Below are positions 1-5,973 of a DNA stretch of 6,534 nucleotides, piece by piece; within the stretch, counting starts at the first letter, position 1, and each line of letters opens with the position of its first letter. Source of the DNA: Chloroflexota bacterium (GTDB lineage Bacteria > Chloroflexota > Dormibacteria > Dormibacterales > Dormibacteraceae); the NCBI GenBank assembly GCA_005880345.1, contig VBGE01000059.1:1-6534 (forward strand), in the 5' to 3' direction. Made by a program: the position numbers and the translations under genes. The notes under the pieces are model-generated. The model was not told the origin of the DNA and did no database searches. It saw nothing but the letters and a program-made list of their open reading frames with translations.

Positions 1-597
1 TGTCCGAGCTGCGGTCACAGCCAGACCGACCACTCGTCCAGCCCGCTGTTCGGCGTGGTCGACCCGACGACCGGGATCTGGAATTCCAAGTTCGTGAACG
101 CCCTGGTCGGCCAGGAGGCGAATCGCGCGGTCCGCTATCACCGTCCGCTTTCAGTGCTGGTGATAGAGCTCGACCACGCCGAGCACATCCACAAGGAGCT
201 GGAGCAGATCCAGGTCGAAGGCTTGCTGCGTGACATGGCCGAGCGGCTGGGCCAATCGGTTCGGGACACGGACACCGTCGGCTTCCTGGACGTCGACGGG
301 CCGCCGCACTTTGCGATCGTGCTGCCCGAGACAGACGAATCGGGGGCTGCCCTGGCGGCAGACAAGATCCGCCGCTCGATCGCCTCACACGACTTCGGCA
401 CGGCGGGCGCATGGAAGCGCATCACGGTGAGCTGCGGTGCGGCGACGATCGACTCCGACTACCGGCCCAGGGACGAGGCGGGCATGGTGAACCGCCGCGA
501 GTACACCGGCAACCTGCTCCGCGAGGCCTACCTGGCGCTCGACTCCGGCCGGTCGTCGGGGACCAACCGCACCACCGTCGGCGCTTACCGAAGCTGA
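1..597 (+). CDS. Zinc-knuckle plus degenerate GGDEF domain protein (5' partial)
   Basis: The frame is open from the first base, so the gene very likely begins upstream; a GTG at 55 is possible but would drop the N-terminal part. Counting from base 1, residues 1-5 read CPSCG, a CxxC zinc-knuckle motif whose second pair would lie outside the window. From about residue 20 the protein follows the GGDEF (diguanylate cyclase) fold: DPTTGIWN opens the domain, RYHRPLSVLVIELDHA matches the first strand, and FAIVLPETD follows the signature position. The signature itself reads GPPHF (residues 100-104), so the metal-binding and catalytic acidic residues are lost. RDTD (88-91) resembles an inhibitory c-di-GMP site (RxxD) but is 8 rather than 5 residues from the signature. 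Inference: not an active cyclase; perhaps a nucleotide sensor or a structural domain. The stop overlaps the next gene. Confidence 0.8.
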   Translation, partial: CPSCGHSQTDHSSSPLFGVVDPTTGIWNSKFVNALVGQEANRAVRYHRPLSVLVIELDHAEHIHKELEQIQVEGLLRDMAERLGQSVRDTDTVGFLDVDGPPHFAIVLPETDESGAALAADKIRRSIASHDFGTAGAWKRITVSCGAATIDSDYRPRDEAGMVNRREYTGNLLREAYLALDSGRSSGTNRTTVGAYRS

Positions 598-1226
598 CAG
601 AGCTTTATCTCATCCGCCACGCGGAGGTCGAAAACCCTCAACGGGTGCTTTACGGACACCTCGACGGCTTCGGGCTCAGTGCCCTCGGCCGCGCCCAGGC
701 CGCTGCGGTCGGCGACTCGCTCCGTACGGCGGGCCTGTCGCGGATCGTGCACAGCCCTTTGGCGCGGGCGCTGGAGACGGCGCGCATCATCGCGGGCCGG
801 CTGAGCCCGGCGCCAACACTGGAGGCGGACCCGGATCTGCGCGAGGCGGAGTTCAGCCGGTACCTGCAGGGGGTTCCCTTCTGGCAGATTCCCGTGCGTC
901 GCCCGCTGTGGGTGGTCCATAAGGCCAAGCGCGGCCTGCTCCCAGGCGACGAGTCGATCGAGGTCATGGGGGAGAGGGTGTTGCGTGCCGTCCGGCGCGC
1001 CGCCCGCGAGCATCCGGGCGAAAACATCGCCGTGGTCAGCCATGCCGACCCGCTGAACGCAACATGGATACTGCTCGACGGGCGGCCGCAGAACGAGCGT
1101 GAGATGCATCGCAAAGCGGTCGGCAAGGCGGGGATGCTGCGGCTCGAGATGGACGGCGAGACACCGAAGAGCTGGGAGTACATCCCGCCTCCGCAAATAG
1201 ACACGCCGGCCACCGCCGCCGCCTAG
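594..1226 (+). CDS. Histidine phosphatase family protein (phosphoglycerate mutase-like)
   Basis: A 210-residue protein of normal length for the histidine phosphatase superfamily, which moves phosphate through a phospho-histidine intermediate. Motifs, numbered from the proposed CTG start: LIRHAEV with catalytic R8-H9, GLSALGRAQA, HSPLARALETA with phosphate-pocket R58, the acid residue in LREAEF (E84 or E86), and VVSHADPL with the second catalytic H150. The substrate cannot be told; sugar phosphates, alpha-ribazole phosphate or other phosphoesters are all possible. The start is chosen because family members begin with a few residues before LxRHA. The only codon there resembling a start is CTG at 594, which overlaps the upstream TGA (CTGA). 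The next in-frame GTG, near 642, would remove the catalytic His. An ATG at 411 is in frame, but it would add 61 residues that look like a shadow of the upstream gene. No Shine-Dalgarno is seen, so translational coupling is likely. Confidence 0.88.
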   Translation: MTELYLIRHAEVENPQRVLYGHLDGFGLSALGRAQAAAVGDSLRTAGLSRIVHSPLARALETARIIAGRLSPAPTLEADPDLREAEFSRYLQGVPFWQIPVRRPLWVVHKAKRGLLPGDESIEVMGERVLRAVRRAAREHPGENIAVVSHADPLNATWILLDGRPQNEREMHRKAVGKAGMLRLEMDGETPKSWEYIPPPQIDTPATAAA

Positions 1227-1227
1227 A

Positions 1228-2337
1228 TTGGCGGCGCGCCCGTTTCCGAAAGGGTTCCTGTGGGGCACGTCCTCCGCCGCCCACCAGGTCGAGGGCGACA
1301 ACCGCAACAACGACTGGTGGGAGTGGGAGCAAAAGCCCGGCCACATCGCCGGTGGCGACACCTCCGCGATCGCATGCGATCACTACAACCGCTATCGCGA
1401 AGACTTTGCAATGTTGCGCGATCTGAACCAGAACGCGCATCGACTATCCATCGAGTGGTCGCGGATCGAACCGTCGGAGGGGGTGTTCGACTCGCGGCAG
1501 ATCCGTCATTACCGAGACGTGCTGGGCGAGCTGCGCGAGCAGGGCATTCTGCCCATGGTCACGCTGCATCACTTCACGAACCCGTCGTGGTTCGCGCGCA
1601 AGGGAGGCTGGACCGTACGCGGATCGCACCGCGCGTTCCTGCCGTTCGTCAATCGGGTCGTCGACGAGCTGGGCGATCTGGTCGGCCTGTGGTGCACGAT
1701 CAACGAGCCGAGCATCTACGCCGCGAACGGGTGGATCACGGGCGAGTTTCCTCCAGGACGCAGAGGCGACCTGGCGGCGCAGTACCGCGTCACGCGCAAC
1801 ATGCGATTGGCGCACGAGCTCGCCTATCGGGCGATCAAGCGGCGCTTGCCCGACGCGATGGTGGGCCTTTCGCATCACAAGTTCCTGTTCATGCCCGGGT
1901 CGCCGAGGCGGCGGGACCGGACCGCTGCGCGGATTGTCCAGGCGGTCACCGACCGTTGGCCGGTCGGGCCTGGGCGCCTGCAGCCGATCGTGGCGGCGAC
2001 GAGTGACTTCATCGGCATCGCTCACTACTGGGGCCAGATGACGCAGCTCACCCGGCGCGCGGGTGAGATGTTCATCCGGCGGTTCAACCCGCCAGGCGAC
2101 CCGGTGACGGAGATGGGATTCGTGTCGCGGCCGAGCTGGATGCGCGAGGTGCTTGGATCGCTCCGCCGCTACGGCAAGCCGGTCTACATAACGGAGAACG
2201 GCATCGCGACAAGCGACGACGGCTGGCGAGAGCGATACCTGACCGAAGTCCTGGGCCATGTGCATGACGCGATCCAGGACGGGGTCGACGTGCGTGGCTA
2301 CCTGCACTGGACCAACACCGACAACTTCGAGTCTTAA
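1228..2337 (+). CDS. Family 1 glycoside hydrolase (beta-glucosidase-like), C-terminally truncated
   Basis: GH1 enzymes hydrolyse beta-glycosides by a retaining mechanism in a TIM barrel. Clear motifs are FPKGFLWGTSSAAHQVEG (N-terminal GH1 signature with the sugar-binding Gln), TLHHF, CTINEP with acid/base E160, and YITENG with nucleophile E323. The protein is 369 residues, against roughly 440-480 for the family. It stops at HWTNTDNFES, where relatives continue DNFEW plus several tens of residues forming the last strand and helix. The sugar-contacting Trp after DNFE is therefore lost. The usual GINYY stretch reads GIAHYW. The TTG at 1228 is the only plausible start: an in-frame TAG at 1198-1200 lies just upstream and no other start codon comes before the GH1 signature. 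It begins one base after the phosphatase stop with no evident ribosome binding site. It may be a decaying gene or a compact non-hydrolytic derivative; there is no signal peptide, so a cytoplasmic location is expected. Confidence 0.85.
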   Translation: MAARPFPKGFLWGTSSAAHQVEGDNRNNDWWEWEQKPGHIAGGDTSAIACDHYNRYREDFAMLRDLNQNAHRLSIEWSRIEPSEGVFDSRQIRHYRDVLGELREQGILPMVTLHHFTNPSWFARKGGWTVRGSHRAFLPFVNRVVDELGDLVGLWCTINEPSIYAANGWITGEFPPGRRGDLAAQYRVTRNMRLAHELAYRAIKRRLPDAMVGLSHHKFLFMPGSPRRRDRTAARIVQAVTDRWPVGPGRLQPIVAATSDFIGIAHYWGQMTQLTRRAGEMFIRRFNPPGDPVTEMGFVSRPSWMREVLGSLRRYGKPVYITENGIATSDDGWRERYLTEVLGHVHDAIQDGVDVRGYLHWTNTDNFES

Positions 2338-2345
2338 CTAGACTC
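2329..2345. repeat. Short inverted repeat at the glycosidase stop codon
   Basis: Arms GAGTCT (2329-2334) and AGACTC (2340-2345) are exact reverse complements around a 5-base loop TAACT. The loop holds the TAA stop of the glycosidase, and a TAG in another frame begins at 2339. The stem is not GC-rich and no T-run follows, so it is not a convincing Rho-independent terminator. It lies at the point where glycosidase homology ends, 6 bases before the ccmG start. Confidence 0.5.
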
Positions 2346-2351
2346 AGCCCG

Positions 2352-2867
2352 ATGACTCGCCGGTCGGTGGCGGTCGGGGCTGTCGCCGTAGTTCTGGGCT
2401 CGGTCCTGATGCTCTCGCTCGTCTGGGGCCTGCAGCACGCCGCTTTGAGCAACCCGCCGGTGCTCGGCCGGAGCGCGCCCAACCTTGCGATCCAGACGCA
2501 ATCCGGCGACCAGGTCAGCGTCGCGGGCCTGAACGGGAAGCCTGTGGTCCTCAATTTCTGGGCGTCCTGGTGCGGACCGTGCGTGCAGGAAGGAGACGTC
2601 CTGGCCAGCGCATCCTCGTCCCACCCGGGCGTCGAATTCGTCGGCGCCGACAACCGGGACACGACGTCTGGCTTCCAGGCCTTCGAGCAGCGCCATCCCC
2701 ACGTCTACCCGGCCGGCCCGATCGTCAGCGGGTCGTATCAGTCATATGGCGTGGCGGGCTTGCCGGCCACCTTTTTCATCGACGCCCACGGCGTCGTCGC
2801 GGCCTCTTTCAGCGGCCCGCTCGACGCGAGCACCCTGCAGCACTACATGGCGCTGATCGCCACGTGA
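2352..2867 (+). CDS. ccmG: CcmG/ResA-like thiol:disulfide oxidoreductase of cytochrome c maturation
   Basis: A 171-residue membrane-anchored thioredoxin-like protein. A signal anchor covers about residues 5-27 after MTRR, putting the catalytic domain outside the cytoplasmic membrane. The thioredoxin motif WASWCGPC has redox cysteines C74 and C77. The cis-proline loop GVAGLPATFFID (P138) and the APNLAIQTQSGDQVSVAGLNGKPVVLNFW stretch are typical of the TlpA/ResA/CcmG family. The known role is to reduce the haem-attachment cysteines of apocytochrome c, with electrons from CcdA or DsbD, neither of which is in this window. The family assignment is firm. The CcmG label rests on the position directly before ccmE and ccmF; without that context ResA or TlpA would fit equally well. 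The start is ATG at 2352 with no clear Shine-Dalgarno. The stop overlaps the ccmE start, indicating coupling. Confidence 0.9.
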   Translation: MTRRSVAVGAVAVVLGSVLMLSLVWGLQHAALSNPPVLGRSAPNLAIQTQSGDQVSVAGLNGKPVVLNFWASWCGPCVQEGDVLASASSSHPGVEFVGADNRDTTSGFQAFEQRHPHVYPAGPIVSGSYQSYGVAGLPATFFIDAHGVVAASFSGPLDASTLQHYMALIAT

Positions 2868-3250
2868 TGCTGTTCTTGCGCTGGGGCCTGCCGGGTCTGG
2901 TCGTGGTCGGCTGCGTCGGCTACCTCATCTTCTCCGCCTCCGGCGGCTCGGCCGAGTACTACCTGACGGTTTCCGAGCTGCGCACGCACACGCACGCGGG
3001 CGACGTGCGCGTGGCGGGTGTGGTGCAGAACGACGTGCAGAAGAGCGACGGGGGGCTGCACGTGACCTTCACCGAGAAGGACGGCACCGCGTCGATGCCG
3101 GTCGACTACTCCGGGCCGCTGCCCGACATCTTCAAGCCGGGCATCACGGTGGTCGTCGAGGGCAAGCTCGGCGGCGACGGGGTGTTCCACGCGAGGACGC
3201 TGCTGGCCAAATGCCCGTCGCGCTTCTCGACCCAGCCGTATACCTCGTGA
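2867..3250 (+). CDS. ccmE: Cytochrome c maturation haem chaperone CcmE, Cys-type variant
   Basis: CcmE holds haem covalently outside the membrane and passes it to CcmF. The 127-residue protein has an N-terminal anchor (about residues 7-24) followed by the OB-fold domain: YYLTVSELRTH, DVRVAGVVQNDVQK, LHVTFTEKDG, MPVDYSGPLPDIFKPGITVVVEGKL and FHARTLLAKC. Classical CcmE ends in LAKHDENY, where His binds haem and Tyr follows four residues later (HxxxY). Here the site reads LAKCPSRF: C116 replaces the His and F120 sits in the Tyr position. Cys-type CcmE (CxxxY) is established for a variant System I lacking CcmH; the Phe is a further departure. The ATG at 2867 shares one base with the ccmG stop; GTG at 2864 would give a GTGA overlap and one extra residue. 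The 3' end overlaps ccmF by 40 bases. Confidence 0.92.
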   Translation: MLFLRWGLPGLVVVGCVGYLIFSASGGSAEYYLTVSELRTHTHAGDVRVAGVVQNDVQKSDGGLHVTFTEKDGTASMPVDYSGPLPDIFKPGITVVVEGKLGGDGVFHARTLLAKCPSRFSTQPYTS

Positions 3251-5184
3251 TCCTCGGTTACTTCGGAGCCGGCGCGCTCCTCGCCGGGCTCGTGCTCGGC
3301 GGCTTTGCGGCGCTGCTCTCCTTCTGGGCAGGCTGGCGGCAGGCGCCTCTGTTCATCCAGGTCGGGCGCCGCGCCTTCTACGCGGCCACCACGATGGTGC
3401 TGCTGGCCGCGGTCGTCCTCGAGGCTGCGCTGCTGACGCACGATTTTTCACTCGTATACGTGGCGGAGCACACCGACCTGTCCACGCCGACCGCGCTGGT
3501 GGTCGCCGGGTTCTACGGCGGACAGGAGGGATCGCTTCTTTACTGGACACTCATCCTCGGTTTGCTGGGCAGCGCGTCGCTCGTGGCGAGCGCGTCGCTG
3601 GGTGGCCGCGTCGCCGCGTACGCGACCGGCATCCTGGCCGCCATCCTCTCGTTCTTCCTGTTCGTCCTCGCCGTCGTGGCCAGCCCGTTCGAGCTGCTGG
3701 CGATCACACCGCCCGACGGCCTCGGCCTGAACCCGGTCCTGCGCGACATGGGCATGCTGATCCACCCGCCGGTGGTGCTGGCTGGCTTCGCGGCGTTCGC
3801 AATCCCATTCAGCTTCGCGTGCGCAGCATTGCTCGCTGGTCGTGCCGACGCGGCCTGGATCCGCCACACGCGGCGCTTCGCGCTCCTTGCGTGGGGCCTG
3901 CAGACCACGGGTCTTCTCCTCGGCATGTGGTGGGCGTATCACGTGCTCGGGTGGGGCGGGTACTGGGGCTGGGACCCGGTCGAGAATGTCGCGCTCATGC
4001 CGTGGCTCGCGACCACCGCCTACCTCCACTCCTCGCAGGTGCAGGAACGTCGCGGCCGGCTCCGCACGTGGAACCTGGGGCTCGTGATGCTCGCGTTCCT
4101 GCTCGTCGTGTTCGGCACGTTCATCGTGCGTAGCGGTGTCGTGCCCTCGGTGCACACCTTCGCGATCAGCGCGATCGGGCCGTGGTTTCTCGGCTTTCTG
4201 GGTGCGTGCCTGCTGTTCTCGGTCGCGTTGCTTGCGTTGCGTTCCGGCAACCCGGGCGCGGTCGCCGAACGCGAGACGCCGGTCGTCTCCCGCGAGGGCG
4301 CCTTCGTACTCCAGAACCTGCTGCTCATCGGCGCCACCGCAGTCGTTTTCTGGGGCACCGTGCTGCCGCTGGTATCCGGCATGTTCGGCGGCGAGCGCGT
4401 GGTCGGCGCGCCTTATTACGAGCGCGCGGCGGGACCGCTGTTCGCCGGTCTTCTCGCGCTGCTGGCGGTCGGGCCGCTCCTTCCGTGGCGGCGTCTTCGC
4501 CGAGCGACGTATCGCGCCCTGGTGTGGCCGGCAGCCGGCCTGGCGCTCGCGCTCGTCGTCCTGGTGGTGGCCGGAGTACGTGCGGTGCCGGCCCTCATCG
4601 TGTTCCCGCTGGCCGCGGGCGTGGCGGCGACGGTGCTGGCGGAATTCGTCCGCACGGCGATCCGTAAACCGCGCGCGATTCTCCGCAAGCGCCGCCACTA
4701 TGGGGCCTACCTCGCGCACCTCGGGCTGGCCGTGGTCGTGGTTGGAATCGCCGCCTCGCATTTCGGCCAGCAGGAAAAGGACGTGACCCTGCAGCCCGGC
4801 CAGCAGGCGACTGTCGCGGGCTACACCTTGACCTACACGGGCCTGCAGCAGCGCCAGCTCGCCGACCATGCCGATTTCGTCGCGGCCATGCGGTTCGGCG
4901 ACCAGACCCTCGAGCCGTCGCGCGCCACGTATGCCGGGCTAGGCGGACAGGCCCTGACCCACGTCGCCATATCGACAACGCCGGTCGCGGACGTCTACGT
5001 CGTGCTCGCGGACACCGGCGCCGACGGGTCGGCCACTTTCCGGATCTTCGTCAACCCACTGGTGGTTTTCATCTGGGCGGGCGGGGCCGCGATCGTCGTC
5101 GGCGTCGTCCTGGGCAACGTGGGCGAGGCCGGCCCTGCTGCGGAGTTGGCAAGACGCAGGATTCCGGCTACCCTGCCCGCCTAG
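3211..5184 (+). CDS. ccmF: Cytochrome c haem lyase subunit CcmF
   Basis: A 657-residue polytopic membrane protein of the haem handling family, normal length for CcmF, which takes haem from CcmE and attaches it to apocytochrome c. The tryptophan-rich WWD segment WGGYWGWDPVEN is at residues 248-259. Histidines matching the four conserved CcmF haem ligands are present: H185 in LIHPPVV, H273 in AYLHSS, H315 in PSVHTF and H503 in YLAHLG. More than ten hydrophobic helices are apparent. A C-terminal extracytoplasmic domain (about 515-620) starts near FGQQEKDVTLQPGQ and ends before a last helix at FVNPLVVFIWAGG. The ATG at 3211 gives MPVALLDPAVY and overlaps ccmE by 40 bases. GTG at 3247 is the alternative: it would overlap the ccmE TGA by 4 bases (GTGA) and start at VILGYFG. 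GAGGA at 3193 is rather far from the ATG. No sign of damage. Confidence 0.95.
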   Translation: MPVALLDPAVYLVILGYFGAGALLAGLVLGGFAALLSFWAGWRQAPLFIQVGRRAFYAATTMVLLAAVVLEAALLTHDFSLVYVAEHTDLSTPTALVVAGFYGGQEGSLLYWTLILGLLGSASLVASASLGGRVAAYATGILAAILSFFLFVLAVVASPFELLAITPPDGLGLNPVLRDMGMLIHPPVVLAGFAAFAIPFSFACAALLAGRADAAWIRHTRRFALLAWGLQTTGLLLGMWWAYHVLGWGGYWGWDPVENVALMPWLATTAYLHSSQVQERRGRLRTWNLGLVMLAFLLVVFGTFIVRSGVVPSVHTFAISAIGPWFLGFLGACLLFSVALLALRSGNPGAVAERETPVVSREGAFVLQNLLLIGATAVVFWGTVLPLVSGMFGGERVVGAPYYERAAGPLFAGLLALLAVGPLLPWRRLRRATYRALVWPAAGLALALVVLVVAGVRAVPALIVFPLAAGVAATVLAEFVRTAIRKPRAILRKRRHYGAYLAHLGLAVVVVGIAASHFGQQEKDVTLQPGQQATVAGYTLTYTGLQQRQLADHADFVAAMRFGDQTLEPSRATYAGLGGQALTHVAISTTPVADVYVVLADTGADGSATFRIFVNPLVVFIWAGGAAIVVGVVLGNVGEAGPAAELARRRIPATLPA

Positions 5185-5188
5185 GCAG

Positions 5189-5305
5189 ATGGCGATCATC
5201 GTCGCGACGCTGCTCCTGTTCCTGGCCGGGCCGTTCGTGCTCTGGCCGCTGCTGAAGACGCCCGACGAGCCCCTCCCCCCGGCTTCGCCGGGTACCTCCC
5301 CATAA
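5189..5305 (+). CDS. Small single-helix membrane protein between ccmF and ccmA
   Basis: A 38-residue ORF starting at ATG 5189, four bases after the ccmF stop. The first 22 residues form one hydrophobic helix (MAIIVATLLLFLAGP, then FVLWPLL), followed by KTPDE. From P28 on (PLPPASPGTSP) the residues are encoded by the palindromic element and are probably not native sequence. The TAA at 5303 lies in a hairpin of that element. Past it, the same frame reads MGRTDPES and ends at TGA 5330-5332, which overlaps the ccmA GTG start by four bases (GTGA). This layout supports a real coupled gene interrupted by the element. The known small ccm membrane proteins are CcmD (one helix, partner of CcmABC) and the N-terminal anchor of CcmI. 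Either could be related, but sequence alone does not decide, so no symbol is given. Confidence 0.5.
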   Translation: MAIIVATLLLFLAGPFVLWPLLKTPDEPLPPASPGTSP

Positions 5306-5314
5306 ATGGGGAGG
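5270..5314. repeat. REP-like double-hairpin palindromic element
   Basis: Two adjacent perfect inverted repeats. The first has arms CCCGGC (5278-5283) and GCCGGG (5287-5292) around TTC. The second has arms CCTCCCCAT (5295-5303) and ATGGGGAGG (5306-5314) around AA; in practice the innermost base pair would stay open. A C-rich tract precedes them, and CCTCCCC occurs twice (5272-5278 and 5295-5301), so GGGGAGG could pair with either copy. Compact paired palindromes between operon genes resemble REP or other dispersed bacterial repeats. No T-run follows, so it is not a classical terminator. Its outer limits are my estimate; 5270-5314 would be 45 bases, a whole number of codons. Confidence 0.7.
5308..5314 (+). 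promoter_or_regulatory. Possible Shine-Dalgarno for ccmA inside the hairpin arm
   Basis: GGGGAGG is a strong anti-16S match and the best such sequence near any gene start in this window. It ends 14 bases before the ccmA GTG, longer than the usual 5-9. It forms the 3' arm of the second hairpin and would be hidden when the hairpin folds. Whether ribosomes use it is uncertain. Confidence 0.25.
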
Positions 5315-5328
5315 ACGGACCCAGAGTC

Positions 5329-5973
5329 GTGAGCCTGGTCGTCGCCAACGGCCTGGCGCACCGCTTCGGCAACGAGATCGCGCTCATGGGGGTCGACCTG
5401 GTGCTCGACACGGGCGAGCACATGGCCGTGCTGGGCGACAACGGGGCAGGCAAGACCACGCTGCTCCGGATCCTGGCGACGGCGCTGCACCCGACCGCGG
5501 GCGAGCTGAAGATCGCCGGGCTCGACGCCTTCCGCGAGCGCAGGCGCCTGCGGCACTACCTGGGCTATGTCGCCCACGCGCCCGGCCTCTATCCCGCATT
5601 GACGGCGGCCGAGAATCTCGAGTTCTTCTGCGACCTTCAGGACGTGAACCGCTCGCGCGCCGCGGAGGCGCTGCAGGCGGTTGGTCTCAGCGGCGCCGCC
5701 CGCAAGCGGGCCGGCGAGCTTTCGCGTGGCATGCAGCAGCGGCTGGCGATCGCACGTGCGATTCTGCACGAGCCGCGACTCCTGATCCTCGATGAGCCAG
5801 ACGCCAGCCTCGGCGCCGACGCCGCCGACCTCCTCCAGCGGGTGATGGAGGACAAGACCGTGGTGCTCGCCACCCATGACCACGCGCTTGCCAACAAGCT
5901 ATGCCAGCGCACCCTCGTGCTCCGCAGCGGGCGCTCGCTCGGCACGGCGACACGACTGCGCGTCGTGAAATGA
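5329..5973 (+). CDS. ccmA: Haem exporter/CcmE-release ABC ATPase CcmA
   Basis: A 214-residue ABC transporter ATPase of typical CcmA length. It pairs with CcmB and uses ATP hydrolysis to release haem-loaded CcmE from CcmC. Motifs in order: Walker A GDNGAGKTT (residues 36-44), the YVAHAPGLYPALTAAENLEFF segment typical of CcmA (78-100), signature LSRGMQQR (131-138), Walker B LLILDEP with catalytic E156, and switch H183 in ATHDH. The Q-loop Gln expected near HQPG reads HAPG here. GTG at 5329 is the start: no other start codon in frame lies close upstream, and it overlaps the TGA that ends the extended frame of the preceding small ORF. The 3' end overlaps ccmB (ATGA). The neighbours make CcmA far more likely than another ABC-2 type ATPase. 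Confidence 0.93.
   Translation: MSLVVANGLAHRFGNEIALMGVDLVLDTGEHMAVLGDNGAGKTTLLRILATALHPTAGELKIAGLDAFRERRRLRHYLGYVAHAPGLYPALTAAENLEFFCDLQDVNRSRAAEALQAVGLSGAARKRAGELSRGMQQRLAIARAILHEPRLLILDEPDASLGADAADLLQRVMEDKTVVLATHDHALANKLCQRTLVLRSGRSLGTATRLRVVK

Noticed and set aside
411..593. Extended N-terminus of the phosphatase from ATG 411
   Set aside because: The 61 extra residues are Arg/Pro/Gly-rich out-of-frame reading of the GGDEF gene and carry no family motif; superfamily proteins start just before LxRHA.
2329..2345. Transcription terminator between the glycosidase and ccmG
   Set aside because: Stem of only six pairs, half of them A-T, with no T-run; too weak to support.
2570..2866. N-terminal extension of CcmE upstream of ATG 2867
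   Set aside because: It overlaps the thioredoxin domain of ccmG in another frame and is Arg-rich shadow sequence; the membrane anchor of CcmE begins right after ATG 2867.
3448..4869. Long antisense reading frame of 473 codons opposite ccmF
   Set aside because: Composition is rich in Arg, His, Glu and Gln as expected from the complement of a GC-rich membrane gene; no recognisable motif and ccmF on the other strand is certain.
5278..5314. Rho-independent terminator after ccmF
   Set aside because: The hairpins are strong but no T-run follows on the + strand, and ccmA and ccmB continue the same operon immediately downstream.
5306..5332. Eight-codon upstream ORF (leader peptide) for ccmA
   Set aside because: It begins at an ATG inside the hairpin, with no SD ahead of it; more simply explained as the original 3' end of the small membrane ORF.
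4939..5883. Antisense reading frame of 314 codons across the ccmF end and ccmA
   Set aside because: It lies opposite well-supported ccmF and ccmA coding sequence and has no recognised domain; a shadow of high-GC codon use.
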